DNA of 64,000 nt from Diphasiastrum complanatum (Eukaryota > Streptophyta > Lycopodiopsida > Lycopodiales > Lycopodiaceae): assembly GCA_029204225.1 (NCBI GenBank), contig CM055098.1, positions 17,225,775 to 17,289,774 of the forward strand, written 5' to 3'. Below the pieces are notes generated by a model. The model saw only the letters and a list, made by a program, of their open reading frames with translations. It did no database searches and had not been told where the DNA came from. Below, piece after piece: positions 11,701-26,700 of this stretch. The stretch's first letter is position 1, and each line of letters opens with the position of its first letter. The position numbers were made by a program, and so were the translations under genes.

Positions 11701-14700
11701 TCCAGCATGGTCCAAAACCCCTGCCTACAAGAAATCTTGGTAAACTATGGAGTGGAGAGCAAGCTTCTATCGCTGCCAAGAAATGGAGGAGGGCGCATTT
11801 CTTCTCCACGATGGAGGAGCACTTAGTGAAGGAGTTATGAGGCGTGGTTGAGCTGTCCCAGCCTCGTGGTAGCTTAGTGTAGGTCGTTTTTTAGGTAGAT
11901 GGGCCCTAGGACCCCATTTGGAGGGGTAGGGCCCAAAAAAAATTTGGCTTCCAAAAGTCCACGTTTCAAACGTGTTTAAAACGTGGGCGTTTCAAACGCG
12001 TTTGAATCAGCATTCAAACGCGTTTGAATACAACCATGGTCACAACTAAACTTTCAGCCACAATTTGTTAATCCTATGGAGCCTCTTACAACTAGTCCCT
12101 CGTTACAACTTACAAATGACGTCATGGCAACTAGCTCGCAAGCTGCTTATATGACTTCATCTTTGATAATTCTTTCGTTGAGTGGTTTGAGAGGTTACAA
12201 TCACCCACCATGGAGTTTCATAGATCTACTGCAGAGACATTAGGTCTTTAATACTTCAGTTCTCTCGATCTGGTTTCTACTTGATGAGCCACAATTTTAA
12301 GTGTTAAGATACAGATTCTTATTGAGGGACATACACAATCCATACCAAATCACTTTGCTTAGATCATAGATTAGAGTAGATTTGGTTTGGACTTCAACAA
12401 CTTAGATTTGTTATCTGTGCATTGTCATCTCACGTTTATCCTTCTCTTGTAGATTTCAAACATGGTACATTACAGGATTTTAGAACAGAATCTGGTTTTG
12501 TCCCTCCATCCTCCACAGATCTATTGCTTGAGAATAATAAAGTGACGAATTTGCTGGGTAATTGTGTATTTACTTATGTTTTGTGAGCTTGTGTGTAGCA
12601 GTTTGGTATCAGAGCAGTTGCTTTCGAGACTTGTGTGGGATTTGGCATCATTGGCATCTTCAGTTAGGGTTTGGTGCATTTTTTAGAGCCTCTACTGTAG
12701 GTGATCTGTTGGTAGATTTGGAACCCATAAGATAGCAGATTGAGGCCCTATGGTGGATTGCTAATCTTCTGGCAGCCTTTGAGCATTTTCTACTACGTGC
12801 CTTGATTATTCTCTTCACTTTTGTGAAAATCCAGCCCACATAGGATTTATGAATCTGTTTGTAACTTCTTACCACTCTTAAGCTGATTTTGGACCAACTC
12901 AAAGGTAAAGGGGCTAGTGTTCTTGAGAGAGTCTGTTGTACGGCTATGGAAGCAAAAGGACATTCTCAACGGGCTGTGAAGTTGAGTTGGGGTTTCGAAA
13001 GAGGAAGCTACCCACTATCAAGGATCTAAAACCTCCGAAGTTCACTGGAGCATTATCTATGAGAACGACAGATGCCGTTGAGAATTGGTTGCAAAAATGG
13101 GAGAAAGCATTCTAGATGTGTGGCATAGACGATGAAACTGAGATGATTGCTGAAGCCACATATCGTTTTCAAGAGTCAGCACAAAGGTGGTGGAGGAAGG
13201 TGGAAATGGATGACCTCTAGTTTCAACCACATGGGAGGCATTTTGCCAAATGTTTACGCAAAATTGGGTGCCTATGGATGAAAACAATAGAGCCATGCAA
13301 CAATGGACTTATTTGAGGCAGGGTAACTTGAGCGTGCAGGATTATGCAGACAAGTACTGAGAGGCTTTGTTACGCATTCCTCGGGAAGTTCCTAAGTACA
13401 TGCAAGTATTTCACTTTTTGGAGGGACTTCGAGAGAGTATTCGCCCTTTCGTGCAAAAGGAGCAATCTCATGATTTACGGGGAGCCATCCAAATGGCTTT
13501 GTAATTATGAAGATGGAAAAAGAGGCCCAGATCCTATTGCGGTAGCTGGTACAAGTGGTCAGCAACCTTGGGGACGCAAGGGCAAATGGAACAAAAAGAG
13601 AAAATTTGAAGGTCAAACCAGTCAATGGCAAGCTCGAGGTGACCAAAAGGGAAAGGGTTCAAGGGCTCCCAAAGGAAAAGGGTTGCATGGGCAGCCCAAT
13701 GCCCAAAAGGGTCAGCATCCTTCAATGTTGTCGCCTCAGAACCAAGAACGTGCAAAGAGGGAGAACTTTTGTTTTGGATGTTTGGGGCAGGATAGGTGGA
13801 AGGAACGTCCACGGAACTTGATGCGGACCGTGTATAATCTTCAGGTGGATCAGATGAACCAGGGTGATGACCCTATGACAGTGGAAGAGATCGAGCAGAA
13901 AGCCAATCCAAAGGTTCCACACCTCATGAATGTTTCTGTGGTCAGGAGATTGGACACGGCTCCACCAACGCTTTTGTCAAAATTGGCTCACCAAGGGTGT
14001 CAATTTCCTGACACTTCTCTTATTGTTATGCGAGGACGGATGTGTGGTAGAGAAATTCAGGTTCTATTTGACACTGGGTCCTCTCATAATGTGTTGAATT
14101 TAACTTTGGTACGGAAGTTAGGTGTGAGTACTCAACCATCCTGGTACAGTTAACAGTGGAAATGGCTGATGGAAAGGGTACAGAGATTTGGGATAAGAGG
14201 GTTGTGGGTATTCCACTAACCATACAAAGTTACACAAAAGAGTTGGATTTTGAGATAACACGGCTTGCTCGGTTTGTTGTGGTGTTGGGCATTTGTTGGC
14301 ACACGATGCGAAAGCCACACATAGCCTGGGATACTCATATGTATGAGTTCCAGTTTGATGGTGTGATGCATTCCCTTCATGGTGAGTGGGATGTGCCTCC
14401 TAGACCACTTGTTTCAGCTACGCAGTTGCGTAGTATCCATTGTGAGTACATGTGTGTTTGCTTTCTACTTGATATGTCTACTAATACTAGTCGAAGTAGC
14501 ATGCAGTGTGTGCAAACCAGTGCTATTGCCAATTTGAATCGAGAGATTAGGAGAGAGTTTTCAGATGTGTTCATAGATGATCTTCCATCTGTTTTATCTC
14601 CTAAGAGGAATGTTGAACATAAGATTGAATTAATACCCGAATTATGTCATGTTAATAGACGTGCTTACAGAATGAGTCTTAAGGAGGAAGAGGAAGTGAG

Positions 14701-17700
14701 ATGGATGGTCGATGATTATCTGGCCAAGGGGCATATATGACCTAGTTATTCCCCTTTTGCCTCTCCGATCATTCTTGTAAGAAAGAAGGATGGAGATGGC
14801 ATATGTGTGTGGATTATCGAGGTTTAAACAAGATAACAGTTAAACATCGATATCCTATGCCACGTATAGATGATCTACTTGATGCCTTGTCAGGTGCCAC
14901 TGTGTTCAATAGCTTAGACCTAAAGAGTGGATACCATCAAGTTAGAGTTTGTGAAGAGGATGTACACAAGACTGCCTTCAGAACTCGGTTCGGTCACTAT
15001 GAGTATCTTGTGATGCCATTTGGGTTGACTAATGCCCCAGCTACATTCATGATGATGATGAATGATGTGCTCAGACCATATATGGGTAAGTTTGTCATAA
15101 ACTTTGTTGATGACATTCTGACTTACAGTGCAAGTGAGGTCAAGCATATGACTCACCTTAGAACTACGTTGTCTACTTTTAGGGAGAACACTTTTTTTGC
15201 CAATAGTAAAAAAAGAGAATTGTTTAAAAAGGAAATTGAGTATCTTGGTCATGTAGCGTCTACTGATGGAGTGAGTCCAGATCCTAAGAGGGTTGTTATG
15301 ATCGTTGTGTGGCCTGTGCTAGCTGATTTGACAGAACTCCGTTCTTTTCTTGGATTGGCATTATTTTATAGAAACTATGTTAAGGGATACTCCTATATTG
15401 CAGCACCTTTGACTGATTTGACTCAAAAAAATAGATTTGGTGAGTGGACTGAACAGCAACAAGCAAGCTTTGATCAGCTGAAGCAAGCTATTGTTGAGTG
15501 CGTCACTCTAAAGATTGTAAACCCTCAAAAGCCCTATGTTATAGATATGGATGCAAGTGACATTGTTGTGGGAGCAGTTCTGATGCAAAAGGGTAGGCCT
15601 ATGGCCTTTGAGAGCAAGAAGCTCAACCCTACACAGAAAAATTATCCAACTCATGAAAAGGAGTTGTATGCCATAGTTCATGCATCAAGGGTATCGAGGC
15701 ATTATCTGTATGGATCGAAATTTGAGGTATTCACGAATCATGATACCTTGAGATACTTTTGTAAGCAGCTAGACCTTAGAGGCCGGCAAGCCAGATGGTC
15801 TGAGCTCATGCAGGAATTCCTAATGAAGAAGAAAGGTGTTGAGAATCATGTGGCAAATACACTATCTCGTATGGTGTATCAGATGTCATTTGTAGTCATT
15901 GAAAATGACTTACTGTCTGAGATAAGAAAGGCTCAGTAGGAAGATCCTCACTGTAAGAAAGTGGAACAAGAGGTGAGTCATGGTCATGCAGAGTCTCAAG
16001 AGATACTCAATGACATAACAAAAGTAAGATACGAACGCGGAAGTGACTTCAAATTGATAAAAACAAATTGAGCATCCTCAATGACCGCATCAATATTTAA
16101 AAGCTCCTCCCTAAGATCCTTGATCTTTGTCAAGTGATCGGAAATAGACTCACTTTCGTGCATCTTCAAATTGGAAAGTTGGTTCCGAAGAAATAGAACC
16201 ATTGCTGCAATTTTAATTTCAAACGCAATGGGAACGTTACCTACCATTGTTGGAGTTTGCCTATAATGATAAAAAGAATACATCTACGAAGATGAGTCCT
16301 TCCGAGCTAAATTATGGTTTTAGAGTCCAATAACTATAAGTATGCCTCATAAGACACCTAGTGCTATGGAATTTCTAACTCACATGCAACAGATGTTGAA
16401 TTTAGCAAAGGAAAATGTAAAAGAGGCGATGGATCGGGAAAAGATATATGCCGATCTGGATCTTACACCAAGAGAGTTCGAGGAAGGAGACATGGTGTTT
16501 CTCAAGATTCCAAAGGACTCAAAACCCTGAAGATAGGGAAGTGTTATAAGTTTTCACCTAGATATTGTGGACCTTGGAAAATTATTAAAAAGATTAATAG
16601 CGTTGCTTATGAATTGGATTTGCCTGTTGGTTGTAAGGTTCATCCTGTTTTTCATGTTTCACGCTTGAAGAAGGTTTTACTTGATGGTGGTAAGTTGTTG
16701 GCTGATGGCCTTGTATTGTTTCAAGAGCATGGGGAGGTGATGCATGAGTTAGAAATCAAAGTTGATCTGATTTGTGTTTTATGTGAGCTTCAAATGTGAT
16801 ACTGCAATAAGTGTACAGTTAATTAGATTTACTGTATTTGGTTGTTACCGGGACTCGAGCCGCCCTCAACACATTAATAGGGCCTTTTTCCCGTAGCCGG
16901 CTACTTGGGTTAGCCGAGTAGCCACACGTAGGGAAAATTAGCCTGTACAGTATACTTTTGACGATTTATGCTATACTCAGGGGCATGTCCTGGGTTTGTC
17001 AGTATTTTAGGCCATGTTGGGCCTATTAGTCAGACTAGTGCCTATTTTAGTGTGTTGATGCACGTTGGGGCTTTTGGTATATGTACAGTTTTCTCTTTGT
17101 AATCTATTAACTTTTGTTGTGCCATCTTTGAGAGATTGTGAGGAGTGGCTATGGTGATTGATTGATGTGATTTGTATATTGTAGTAGATCTTAACAAAAT
17201 TTTAACTTGCTATCAAAGCGACAGGGTGTTGCAGGTATGCACGATCCGGTGGAGCCATCGTTGGCGTCTTTCACCAGGAAAAACGGCACTCTGAGCGTCT
17301 CAGGAGAGAGAGACTCCATACGGGGTATCGACAGTCCGGATGGTAGGAGACAGCAAAGTTCCTTCGATCGGAGCTTTGGGGAAGTGATCAGAAAGATCGT
17401 CGTAAGAGGAATTCATGGAAGAATTCCGGAGAAACTTGCAGGCCTTCTTTTCATTACAAATTTTCAATGGAAATGTTGAAAGGGACCCGACATTCAATTT
17501 CAATATTTCTTCATTAAGAAACTTCATACTGAAGTTTTAGTTCAAAATGCAAGCCATTTTTTGAAAGGACCTAACTAAGGCTAGAAGGCACCTATTTTGG
17601 CCATCCTTGGGCCAAAATGACCCCTGAAACTAGCTACTCAGAGCCAGTGGACAAAGCAACGTCACCGAGCAGGGAGAAAAGCGTTTCAGGGAGTTATCAT

Positions 17701-20700
17701 CACCATTCCATCAAGCGCAGTGCGTGTGACCTTATGATGGGCTACATTCGCCATTTGGGTACCGTAGGGCCAAATTTGGGGCTATTTTTGGTGGATGAAA
17801 CCTGCTTCAGGGTGATATGTTGAGGCATTATCGCTTCAAATTCATTATTACTTACGCCTGACATGGTAACAGGGTGTTTGGAAGCGGTAAATGTGGTATG
17901 GTGGCGATTGATAACGGATTTGTGTTGAGAAAGCTAGTTTTGGTGACGGAAGTGCAGTTTGGCGGCGTGACTACTCATCATTGGCAACAATTTTGAGAGG
18001 GCAAGCAATCACAGGTGAGAGGTAGGCATGGTATGCCGGTTACAAGTGAAAAATTCTTGTGATCAGGTTCAAATCGTGGGGTTCGAACCAACCAACGTCA
18101 GGTGGCGATTTGGGGGAACGCTCTCACAGGCATGATCGGCAATGGCATTGTCCAATCAAGTGATAGCTGCATTGACACACGCATCTGCGACTTAGAAATT
18201 TCTCGTTCGGAGGGAAATGTGGGCTAGCTTGGAGGTACACACATTTTGGTGGTCACAGGTGATAGAAGTGCAAGGTGGTGCCAGTTGGAAGCCATTGGGC
18301 AGGATAGCATAGCAGACTTGCATTGGACGACGAACTGTGTGTGGGACATGCGGAAGATGAAGAATGGGTCACACTTTGGAGACTCTTGGTAAGTGGTAAG
18401 TGTGATGTTTTGTGGATTTTGCAATTTGAAAGTCATTTGAAATCAAGTCATTGTAGTTGTGGAGCAGTGTATCAGGATTGTCATCGAGGAGATACATTTC
18501 AATAGCCAGTTTGGATAAGTCAAGTCAATTTGTTGTATCAGTATTGCATCAGAAATGCAGATTTCAATGATGACAAGGTGCAAATCGTTTGGTTTGGGAC
18601 ATGGAAGATTTCACAGGTTCATTGGGAGTGATATTGGCACGCCACGTCATGTGAGGGACTTGATGGTGGCTTTGGAGTGCGCATCTCAGTGTATTCTCAA
18701 GTTTTGGTTTGGAACCATTCATGAGTAGCTTCTAGCTTGGGGAAATACAGGTGAGGCACTACAGGGTAGATGCTCAGATCGTCGAGATCGGGGATGACAT
18801 TGGGTTACCTGATAGGGATGGACTGCAAGATGACACGGAATGATCGTCAAGGAGCGGCTATTTTCAAATTGGACTTGAGTCTTTGGATGAGACAGGACTT
18901 ACAGGTGCAATTCATGATGGAATCAGAACACTGCAAACGCAAATAGGCAAAACGTGAAGCTTTCAGATCCAGCTCTAGAATAGAGAGCTGATGGAGATCG
19001 CATGGTTGGGTGTTTTGCTAGTGATCTACTAGAGGGGACACCAATGGCGAGGACTTCATGATGTGCTCATCTGGTAGTACAAGATAGCATTACAGCAGGG
19101 GGCCAATCATTGGCCTTGGCATTGATGGGGAGACGTCTACCATCATGGGCGTGGATAAGCTATCTCTAGCTTTCATGCATTTGGCTGTATTTGCAGGAGT
19201 CTAGGCTTGGTACAGGTGTTGGAACCTGTATGGTTTGGATTCATAGGTGTTGAGATTAGGAAGAAGCCTAGAGGAAGTCACTCAGAGCCATATACCTCAG
19301 TACGATCAGGATCCCGTGAGCGACAACTCAGGGACATGCTTGCGTTGGCATGATGTCGGGTGGCACATAGCCACGGAGAGCGAGCAAATGCTAGGAGCCA
19401 GGAGGAGCAGGTGATGCTTTGGCGTTCAGCTTGTCTAGCAGGATGGTGACCAGGATTGGAGACATCAGGTGAGCATAATATGTGGATGAGGAGTCCACTG
19501 GGGTGGCACTCAGGGAGATGCTACAGTTGCTCAGGTAGGATACGTCATTGGATGTATAGGAGATGTTCTTCAGTTGGTGCATCATGTGTGGCATGGAGTG
19601 TACCTAGTGGTGGTACATATCATGAAGGCATGGAGTGCATTACAGGGTGATGTGGATCCAGCATGCCCATGTTTGTGGCTTGGACGCTGCGATGGATAAT
19701 GTGGTGAGATAGGCTCCTTGGTGGGAGTCCTACGTACTGGTCAAATCAAGAATTGGCAACATCAAGCATGGAAAGTTGAGCCTGCATGGGATGTAGGAAA
19801 GGTAGATTATCATCAATATCTCTAGGAGATGGGCGATCTACTCAGGTAAAGCCTATGGTGAGGTTTGCGTACATTCATTCGTTGAGTCCTGGCAAGTTTT
19901 TGACCACCTAATTGCACAGAACCAATGCATTTCAAATCTTGGAGGAAATACAAGAAACTCCAGTAAAAGGAAAACTAGATCGCCCTGAGACCTGCCACGT
20001 GTGAAGTTAAGGGTTGCATATAGGGCCCAATTTTAGTAAATTTTAACTTTCAGATGGAATTTGTCAATGATCCTAAAATGAACACAAAGGGGTTTGTAGA
20101 AGCGGAATTCCAAGTTACTAGGTTATCCTTTTTAATGAAAGAAAAGAGCTGAGTCATAACTAAGCTGAAGGTTGTGGGATGTTGCGAAAGCTGCTTCTTA
20201 AGTAGGGCTAGTCCATTTATTAAAGGAAGAAAGAACATTCCCCAAAGTTCCCATGAACTTTATGCTTTCATCCATTTAGCAGTAAACCATTTGACTTGGG
20301 TCCCCCAGGACCCAATATTTATTAAATGACATATAGTTGACATTGTCTCAAAAACATCTATTGCATGGGGTCTAGCGGTAGGTCACAGACCTAACACTAG
20401 CCCTGCCCTCAGTAACCTATAAATAGCCCTGCTGGGCTCCATATGTGAAAGTGACCTTTGAGTGTATTAAACTATTTAGTATAGAGTAGTGTAGATCAAG
20501 ACTTTGCTAGCATACAACAGTTTCAAGCATAGTTTTGTGGCTGCCAGGATAACATACACCGCCTGGGACAATACATAAGCTTCCAGGAATATAGCCCATA
20601 GAAACCCGTGAAGGGAATCCTGTAGAATCCCTTGACTGGAAGCCTGTGAATGAAATCCCGTAGCATAAAAAATTTAGTGTGAAAAACTTAAGTTGGAGAA

Positions 20701-23700
20701 GTATATATTTCCACATGCCAGAACAGAATGCTGCTGTACATGTGGAATGATATGTTCTATACCAAAGGGGAAAGAAGAAGCTTTTATGGTTACAAGAAGT
20801 GTTGGCATCAATATTCTCTCTTGATTGATCAGCATATGGTCATTTGCTCAAAATCATTTCATGTTGTGTTCTTTTGCTCCTCACTTGGTAATAGAGCATT
20901 TTGTTATGCAAAGGAGAGTGTGACATATGACATATTCCTTATGCCCAGATTCTCTTTTACAATGGTACTGCTACAAGATCATTAGGTGACTTCCCAGATA
21001 TTTCATAATGAGAACCCTTTTGATTGATTATTGGCTCTGACTTTTCCGAAAGTGTTCATATTTGGATTTTGCAGTTTCATTGATTCCTTACAATAGATCT
21101 CTACCAGGGAAGCAAACTGTCTTCCAATGAGTCCATCACACATAGGGTTTCCAAAGACCCTTAATTTTCCAGATTTTGAGAGAGTCATCTTTTCTTACAT
21201 TTTGGCAGGTTCTTGAATTGGCGTAGGCGATACATGTGTCGATTCAGGTTCCTGTAATAACTCGTCACATAATATAGGGATTCCACCATCTTGATCCTTA
21301 TCAAAATATATTTCTATATCTTTATGAGTTGCCTCCTCATTAAAGATTACATCCCTACTTATGATTATTTTCTTACCCTCCAAGTCATATAACCTGTATC
21401 CCTTCTCTTGATTATCATAACCAAGAAATAAACATTGGTCGCCTTAGAATCCAATTTGCTCCTTGAATCCTTAGGTATGTGAGAATAAGCAATACTTCCA
21501 AACACTCTCAAATGACTTACATCTGGCTTCCGACCCGTGTAAGCTTCCTCTGGAGTTTGATTCTCTACAACCTTTGTGGGACTTCGATTCAAAAGATAAA
21601 CCACCGTCTTAACTGCTTCACCCCAAAACATATTTGGAAGATTTTTACTCTACTCCTCGCAGTTTCCACTATGGACCGGATCTTTCTTTCTGCAACTCCA
21701 TTTTGTTGAGGCGTGTCCGTATTTGCAAATTGTCTCTTTATACCATGATCCTTGCAAAACACCTGAAATTCCGTAGAAAGATACTCTCCCCCTAGATCCA
21801 TGTCTTCCTAGAAAAGTCATCCACAAACACCATAAAGTAACTTGCTCCCCCATAAGATTGAGTCTTCATAGGACCACACAAATCTGTATGAACAAGTTCT
21901 AGAACATTTTTCGCCCTGAATGTACTAGGCAAAAATTTCTTTATATGATGCTTGCCTAAGACACGGCCTTCACAAACCTTGTGATCAGAAACGACTTGAG
22001 GTAGACCTGTAACCATGTTAAATTTCCTCAAGACTTGTAGACTTTTGTAATTCAGATGTCCATACCTCTCGTGCCATAACTTACTCAATGATTCAGTATC
22101 CGCAACACTTGCATGATGATCCACCACCTGAGCTTGAAGTTTATACAGCCGCCCTGCAAGTATGCCTTCAGCTACTACTTCATCCTTTTTCCTCTTGATG
22201 AGACACCGTTGTTCATCAAATTGCACCACCATGTGTTGCTTTGCAGTAGCTGATACTGAGAGCAAGTTTTTCTTGATTCCTGGTACATAAAGCACATCCT
22301 TTATGTTTCCAATCTTCCCTGAAGGTAGTTGTACTTGTACTTTTCCAACTCCCTTTATATCATATGTGTAGTTGTCTCCCAACTTCACATTTGACCCATC
22401 ATCTAGTTTTTGAAAATTAGATAGCCAGTCTCGCCTGGGTGTCATGTGCTTAGAAGCTCCTGAATCAATAAACCAATAGTCTTCTTCTTTCGAGAAGGCA
22501 CTACCAAAAGATGTCGATGCCAAAAACAACTCATAGTCTTCAAGATCTAAAGCACTCAATTTTGCATTAGAAGTTTCTTCTTCTTCAGCAAAATTTCCAT
22601 CTTGCTTTTTCTTGAACTTGTTGTGCCAGCACTCCTTTGCATAATGTCCTGATTTTCCACAAATGAAGCAGTTTCTTTTTCGAACCACTTTCTTTCCAGC
22701 TTCTGACCGTAAATAGTTTCTCTAATGATTGATAAAAGCTAATGAGCCTAAAGTAAATAGCAAAAGACAAAAAGCTAAATGCTATAATTACTACCTATAT
22801 TGGGTAAACACCCAAGATGAGTTTCTAAGTGATAAAAGCAAATCCTATTCTAGTAGTAGTGCACCCACCTATATGCATGACTAAAAAACAAATTTACTAT
22901 AAATAGTAATGACCCTAAAATGTGACTTACTATAAATAGTAATGGCCCCTAAAAATAGCACGCAAGCATGGCCAAACTATCATTAAGGGGTGTCAAATAA
23001 ACATTCATTTCTAACAGGACATTGTCAGGCGGGTTCCCGACAAGTCCAACAAGTCCGGTGCAAAGATCGTGCGCTGTCGATATTGCCTGGCCGAGTTCGT
23101 TGCCACCCTCACTCGCCTTAAAGGCCACCTACTTGGCGCACGCACCAAAGATGGTGGCACACTGAATGCTGCCCCCTGTGCCAGCATCTCCGTTCTCGTC
23201 AAGCAGCGACTTCTGGACACCTACGGGCCACGTCTTGTGGCGGGGGAGAACACCATTTCGGAGGGTGTACGTGGTTGACCCCAAGTTGTTGCCTGCTTGT
23301 CTGGCACGCACGAGGAGAGGGAGTGCATCCTCGTCCAGTCCCTTTGCCCCTCACCCCCCTCAGACAGTTCTGCCACATGCACCCCCATCTGCACCCATTC
23401 CGGTGCATCCTGTCCCATCGTGTCCGCCAGTTGCCACTGCGGTTCCACCACCACCTACTGTTGCTCGCACTCCCCCAGTTTACGACTTTCTCATGGACTC
23501 TCCACAGCCTGAGCAGGAGCAGGCCCAGGTTGCCAGTGACGAGGCCTTCCAAGATGTTGAGGAAATCCCTTCCTCCCTCCCTTCCCATCCGGATGACCTC
23601 CGTAGCCAGCAGTTTTCGTATCCCATGCCAGATGTCCCCCTCCACCAGTGTACCCCACTGATGCTGCTGCACCCATCCCGGCCAGTGCATCCCACTCTCC

Positions 23701-26700
23701 CCATTCCACGTCTACAGCTGATGCATCCACTAGTGCCCAGCCTGTCGCGTCATCATCCATTCCCGTCACGTTTGGTGCACAGTGCTGGAGGTCCACTACC
23801 CGTCGCTCATCTAGGAGAATTCTTAGGCAGCAGAGCATTCGCGGCGCGCATCAGCCGCACATGGACAGAGAGGCCACACAGGCCGTGGCCAGTCTGGTTT
23901 ATGAGCTGAACCTTCCATTTGCCATCAGCGACTTTGAGCCCTTCAGAAGGGCCTTTCACCTTGCACAGTGTGTCAGCCCTAGCTGGAGAGTCCCTAGTTC
24001 AGAGGTTGTCCGTACACACATGCTGAGGGATAGGGTCGAGTCATTGTCTAGAGAGATGGAGCCCCTACAACGCCACTGGGCCACTTACGGTTGCAGCATC
24101 ATGTCCGATGGCTGGACTGATGTCAGGAGGAGGCCGATCCTCAACATCTTGGTCTCCAGCTGCATGGGCACACAGTTTTTGAGGGCCGTGGATTGCAGCA
24201 GGGGGGGGCGAGTCATATCTACAGAGTTCATGTTTGATGTCATCAGGTCTTCCATCCTGTCCATAGGCCCACAGCATGTCGTCACGGTGGTGACGGACAA
24301 TGCCACGAACTGCATTCAGATGGGTGTACTGCTAGAGGCCGAGTTCCCTCACATTGTTCATACCCCTTGTGCAGCGCATGGCATAGACCTTCTGATGGGG
24401 GACATAGGTGCACTTCCCTGGGTTAGAGCCATTGTCCGTGAGGCCCTCTTCCTGGTGACAAAAGTCACCAGGAAGAGGTCACCAGGAAGAGGCGTGTTCT
24501 TGCCATGTTCCGGGTGTTCAGCCAGTTGGACCTCAAGAAGCCAACCCCCACACGCTTTGCATTCGACTTGGTGGTCATCGACCGTTTGATCAGGTGCAGG
24601 GCACAGCTTCTACAGATGGTTGCCAGTGATCTTTGGCGTGCTTGTACGTTTCAGCACACTGAGGATGGGGAGCACTTTTCTTCCACGGTGAGGGGAGACC
24701 AGTTTTGGAGGGATGCACAGACATTGTCAAGACTCCTTCGACCACTCTACATTGTGCTCCGCATGGCTGACAGCGAGGGGTCGACACTTGGACTGGTATA
24801 TGAGCTCATGGACCGGATCGAACAGTTCCTGCAGCTGCCCATCCTGCAGCCAGAGAGGTAAGCGGTACAGTAATGTAATTGGTCTTTATCTTTTCAGTGG
24901 TGGCTAGCTTGTTTTTCTGTCCATGTTGCGTTTTTCGTAATGCCCAGGTTTTAACATACCTCTCACCTGCAGGATGACCGAGCTGAAGTTCATCTGGGAG
25001 ACGCGGTGGAACTACTTCCACAGGAGTATCCACAGCGTTGCACACATACTGCATCGACACAGATCGCAAACAGGGAGCTCGAGGCCGATTGGCTTCAGTA
25101 CATTCACAGGGTGGGTCCACACATAGGTTTGGATCCTATCAGGCTCATGGAGAAGCTTGCTGCATTTCGTTTCGGCATGGGCACCTTCGGCCACCCGGCT
25201 GCTCAGGATCCAGAGAGGAGGCAGCTTCCCATTACCTGGTGGACCATGTTCGGTAGCACCTATCCATCTATACAACGTCTTGCACTGCGTGTCCTTTCTC
25301 AGGTATGCATCTCATTTTATCCTCCCTTGCTGTGTTTTGTTGACGTTCCACCCGTGCATATGTGCTGAAGCATTTCAATGCACGTACCACAAGACTGCGC
25401 TGCCTCCGTGTGTGAGCGCAATTGGAGCACATGGGCACTCATTCACAAGAGGAGAAGAAACAGGCTGTCAGTGAGTCAGTTGGAGCGGTTGGTGTTCTGT
25501 AGCACCAACGCACGTCTCGCCAGGAGACTTCCGACCATTACGAGCGCATTGCAGGTGATTAGCTAATCTCCCAGAGCATGTTGGTTGACGACTGGTACGT
25601 TGGTTTCATTTCTTGATCAAATTGTCTCTCTGACATGCAAATTTTTAACCTTGCAGATGAAGATATCAGATTTGGGGCGCAAGGTTGACTTGCCTACGGA
25701 CAGCACCCATCCCATGCCTGCAGATGACCTGGGCACACAGCTGATGGCAGAGAGAGAGAGGGAGCTTGCCGAGATGAGAGAGAGAGAGAGAGAGAGCTTG
25801 GGCTTGAGCACAGAGAGCCTCCACTGTACGAGGCAAATGAGCCAGTGTCAGAGGATGAGCAGGATGTGGATGAGCCCATTCGGGTTGTGTTTGCCAGATC
25901 AGAGTGGGATGAGGCGCATGATACAAGTGTAGGGCACACGCCACGGGCAGGGGTCACAGGTGCATCACATGGCAGAGGTGGGGCACATGGCACAGGTTAT
26001 ACCGGGAGACGGGCAGGGCACATAGGGGGGGCCAGTGGCATGCCTTCTTATGTTGATATGATGGAGGAGGCTCTTGATAGGGGGCAGAGTGATTTGGGCT
26101 TACCTTCCGCAGCTGCTTGGATGCGTGCATCACAGAGTCATAGGCATTTCTACGACAGCACACTAGAGGAGTCACCAGATGACTTTGATTGTACCGATTG
26201 GGAGGCCATGCAGGGTCCGCATGGTGCACGGGATGAGGCACAGGATGATCCAGAGGATGGTGCACATGATGAGTCCCAGAGCCCAAAGCATTTGTATTCG
26301 GATGCCCAGCTGGACGACTTGATTGCAGGATTGGATTCAGAGGCCCAGCAGATGTCGAGCGTCAGGGCGCCCCCATCCTCTCTAGCCAGCATGCCCTACA
26401 CAGAGTCTCAACCAGAGCAGCTACACGAGGTGCCTGCAGTTCCTCCAGTTCCTCAGAGGGTGTATGTGCGCCGCACAGCACCTCCAGTGCCACCGATGCC
26501 ATTGAGGCCTGCAGCCCCTCCATCGCCATCCACTTCTGCAGCACCAGGTCTCCATGGCAGGCCACCATCTGTGCCCAGGTTTTCTCTTGCAGCGCCCACA
26601 TCCACAGTGGCTCCTCCAGTGGCAGCACCCACGGCACATCCTCCTCCCTTGGCAACACCCACGGCACCGGCTCCTCCTTTGGTGTAATAGATCCTAACAC

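Larger units (their letters stand above)
8717..12038 (-). mobile_element. hAT transposon with TIRs and 8-bp target duplication
   Basis: The left end CAAGGTTGCATTCAAACG and the complement of the right end CATGGTTGTATTCAAACG agree at 16 of 18 positions, close to the usual hAT CAGGGTTG type. Both ends are flanked by the perfect 8-bp duplication GTCACAAC (8709-8716 and 12039-12046). Subterminal copies of TTTGAAACGCG-like words fill both ends. The element is 3322 bases, encodes one transposase on the minus strand and carries a SINE at 8998-9081. It lies in sequence about 560 bases upstream of a gypsy primer site. Confidence 0.92.
12604..16800 (+). mobile_element. Decayed Ty3/gypsy retrotransposon (plus strand)
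   Basis: The order PBS, gag, protease, reverse transcriptase, RNase H and integrase C-terminus is typical of Ty3/gypsy. The integrase core is missing and replaced by a copia gag fragment at 15996-16283. Many stops and frameshifts show it is old. No matching 3' LTR was recognised after 16800. Confidence 0.8.
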
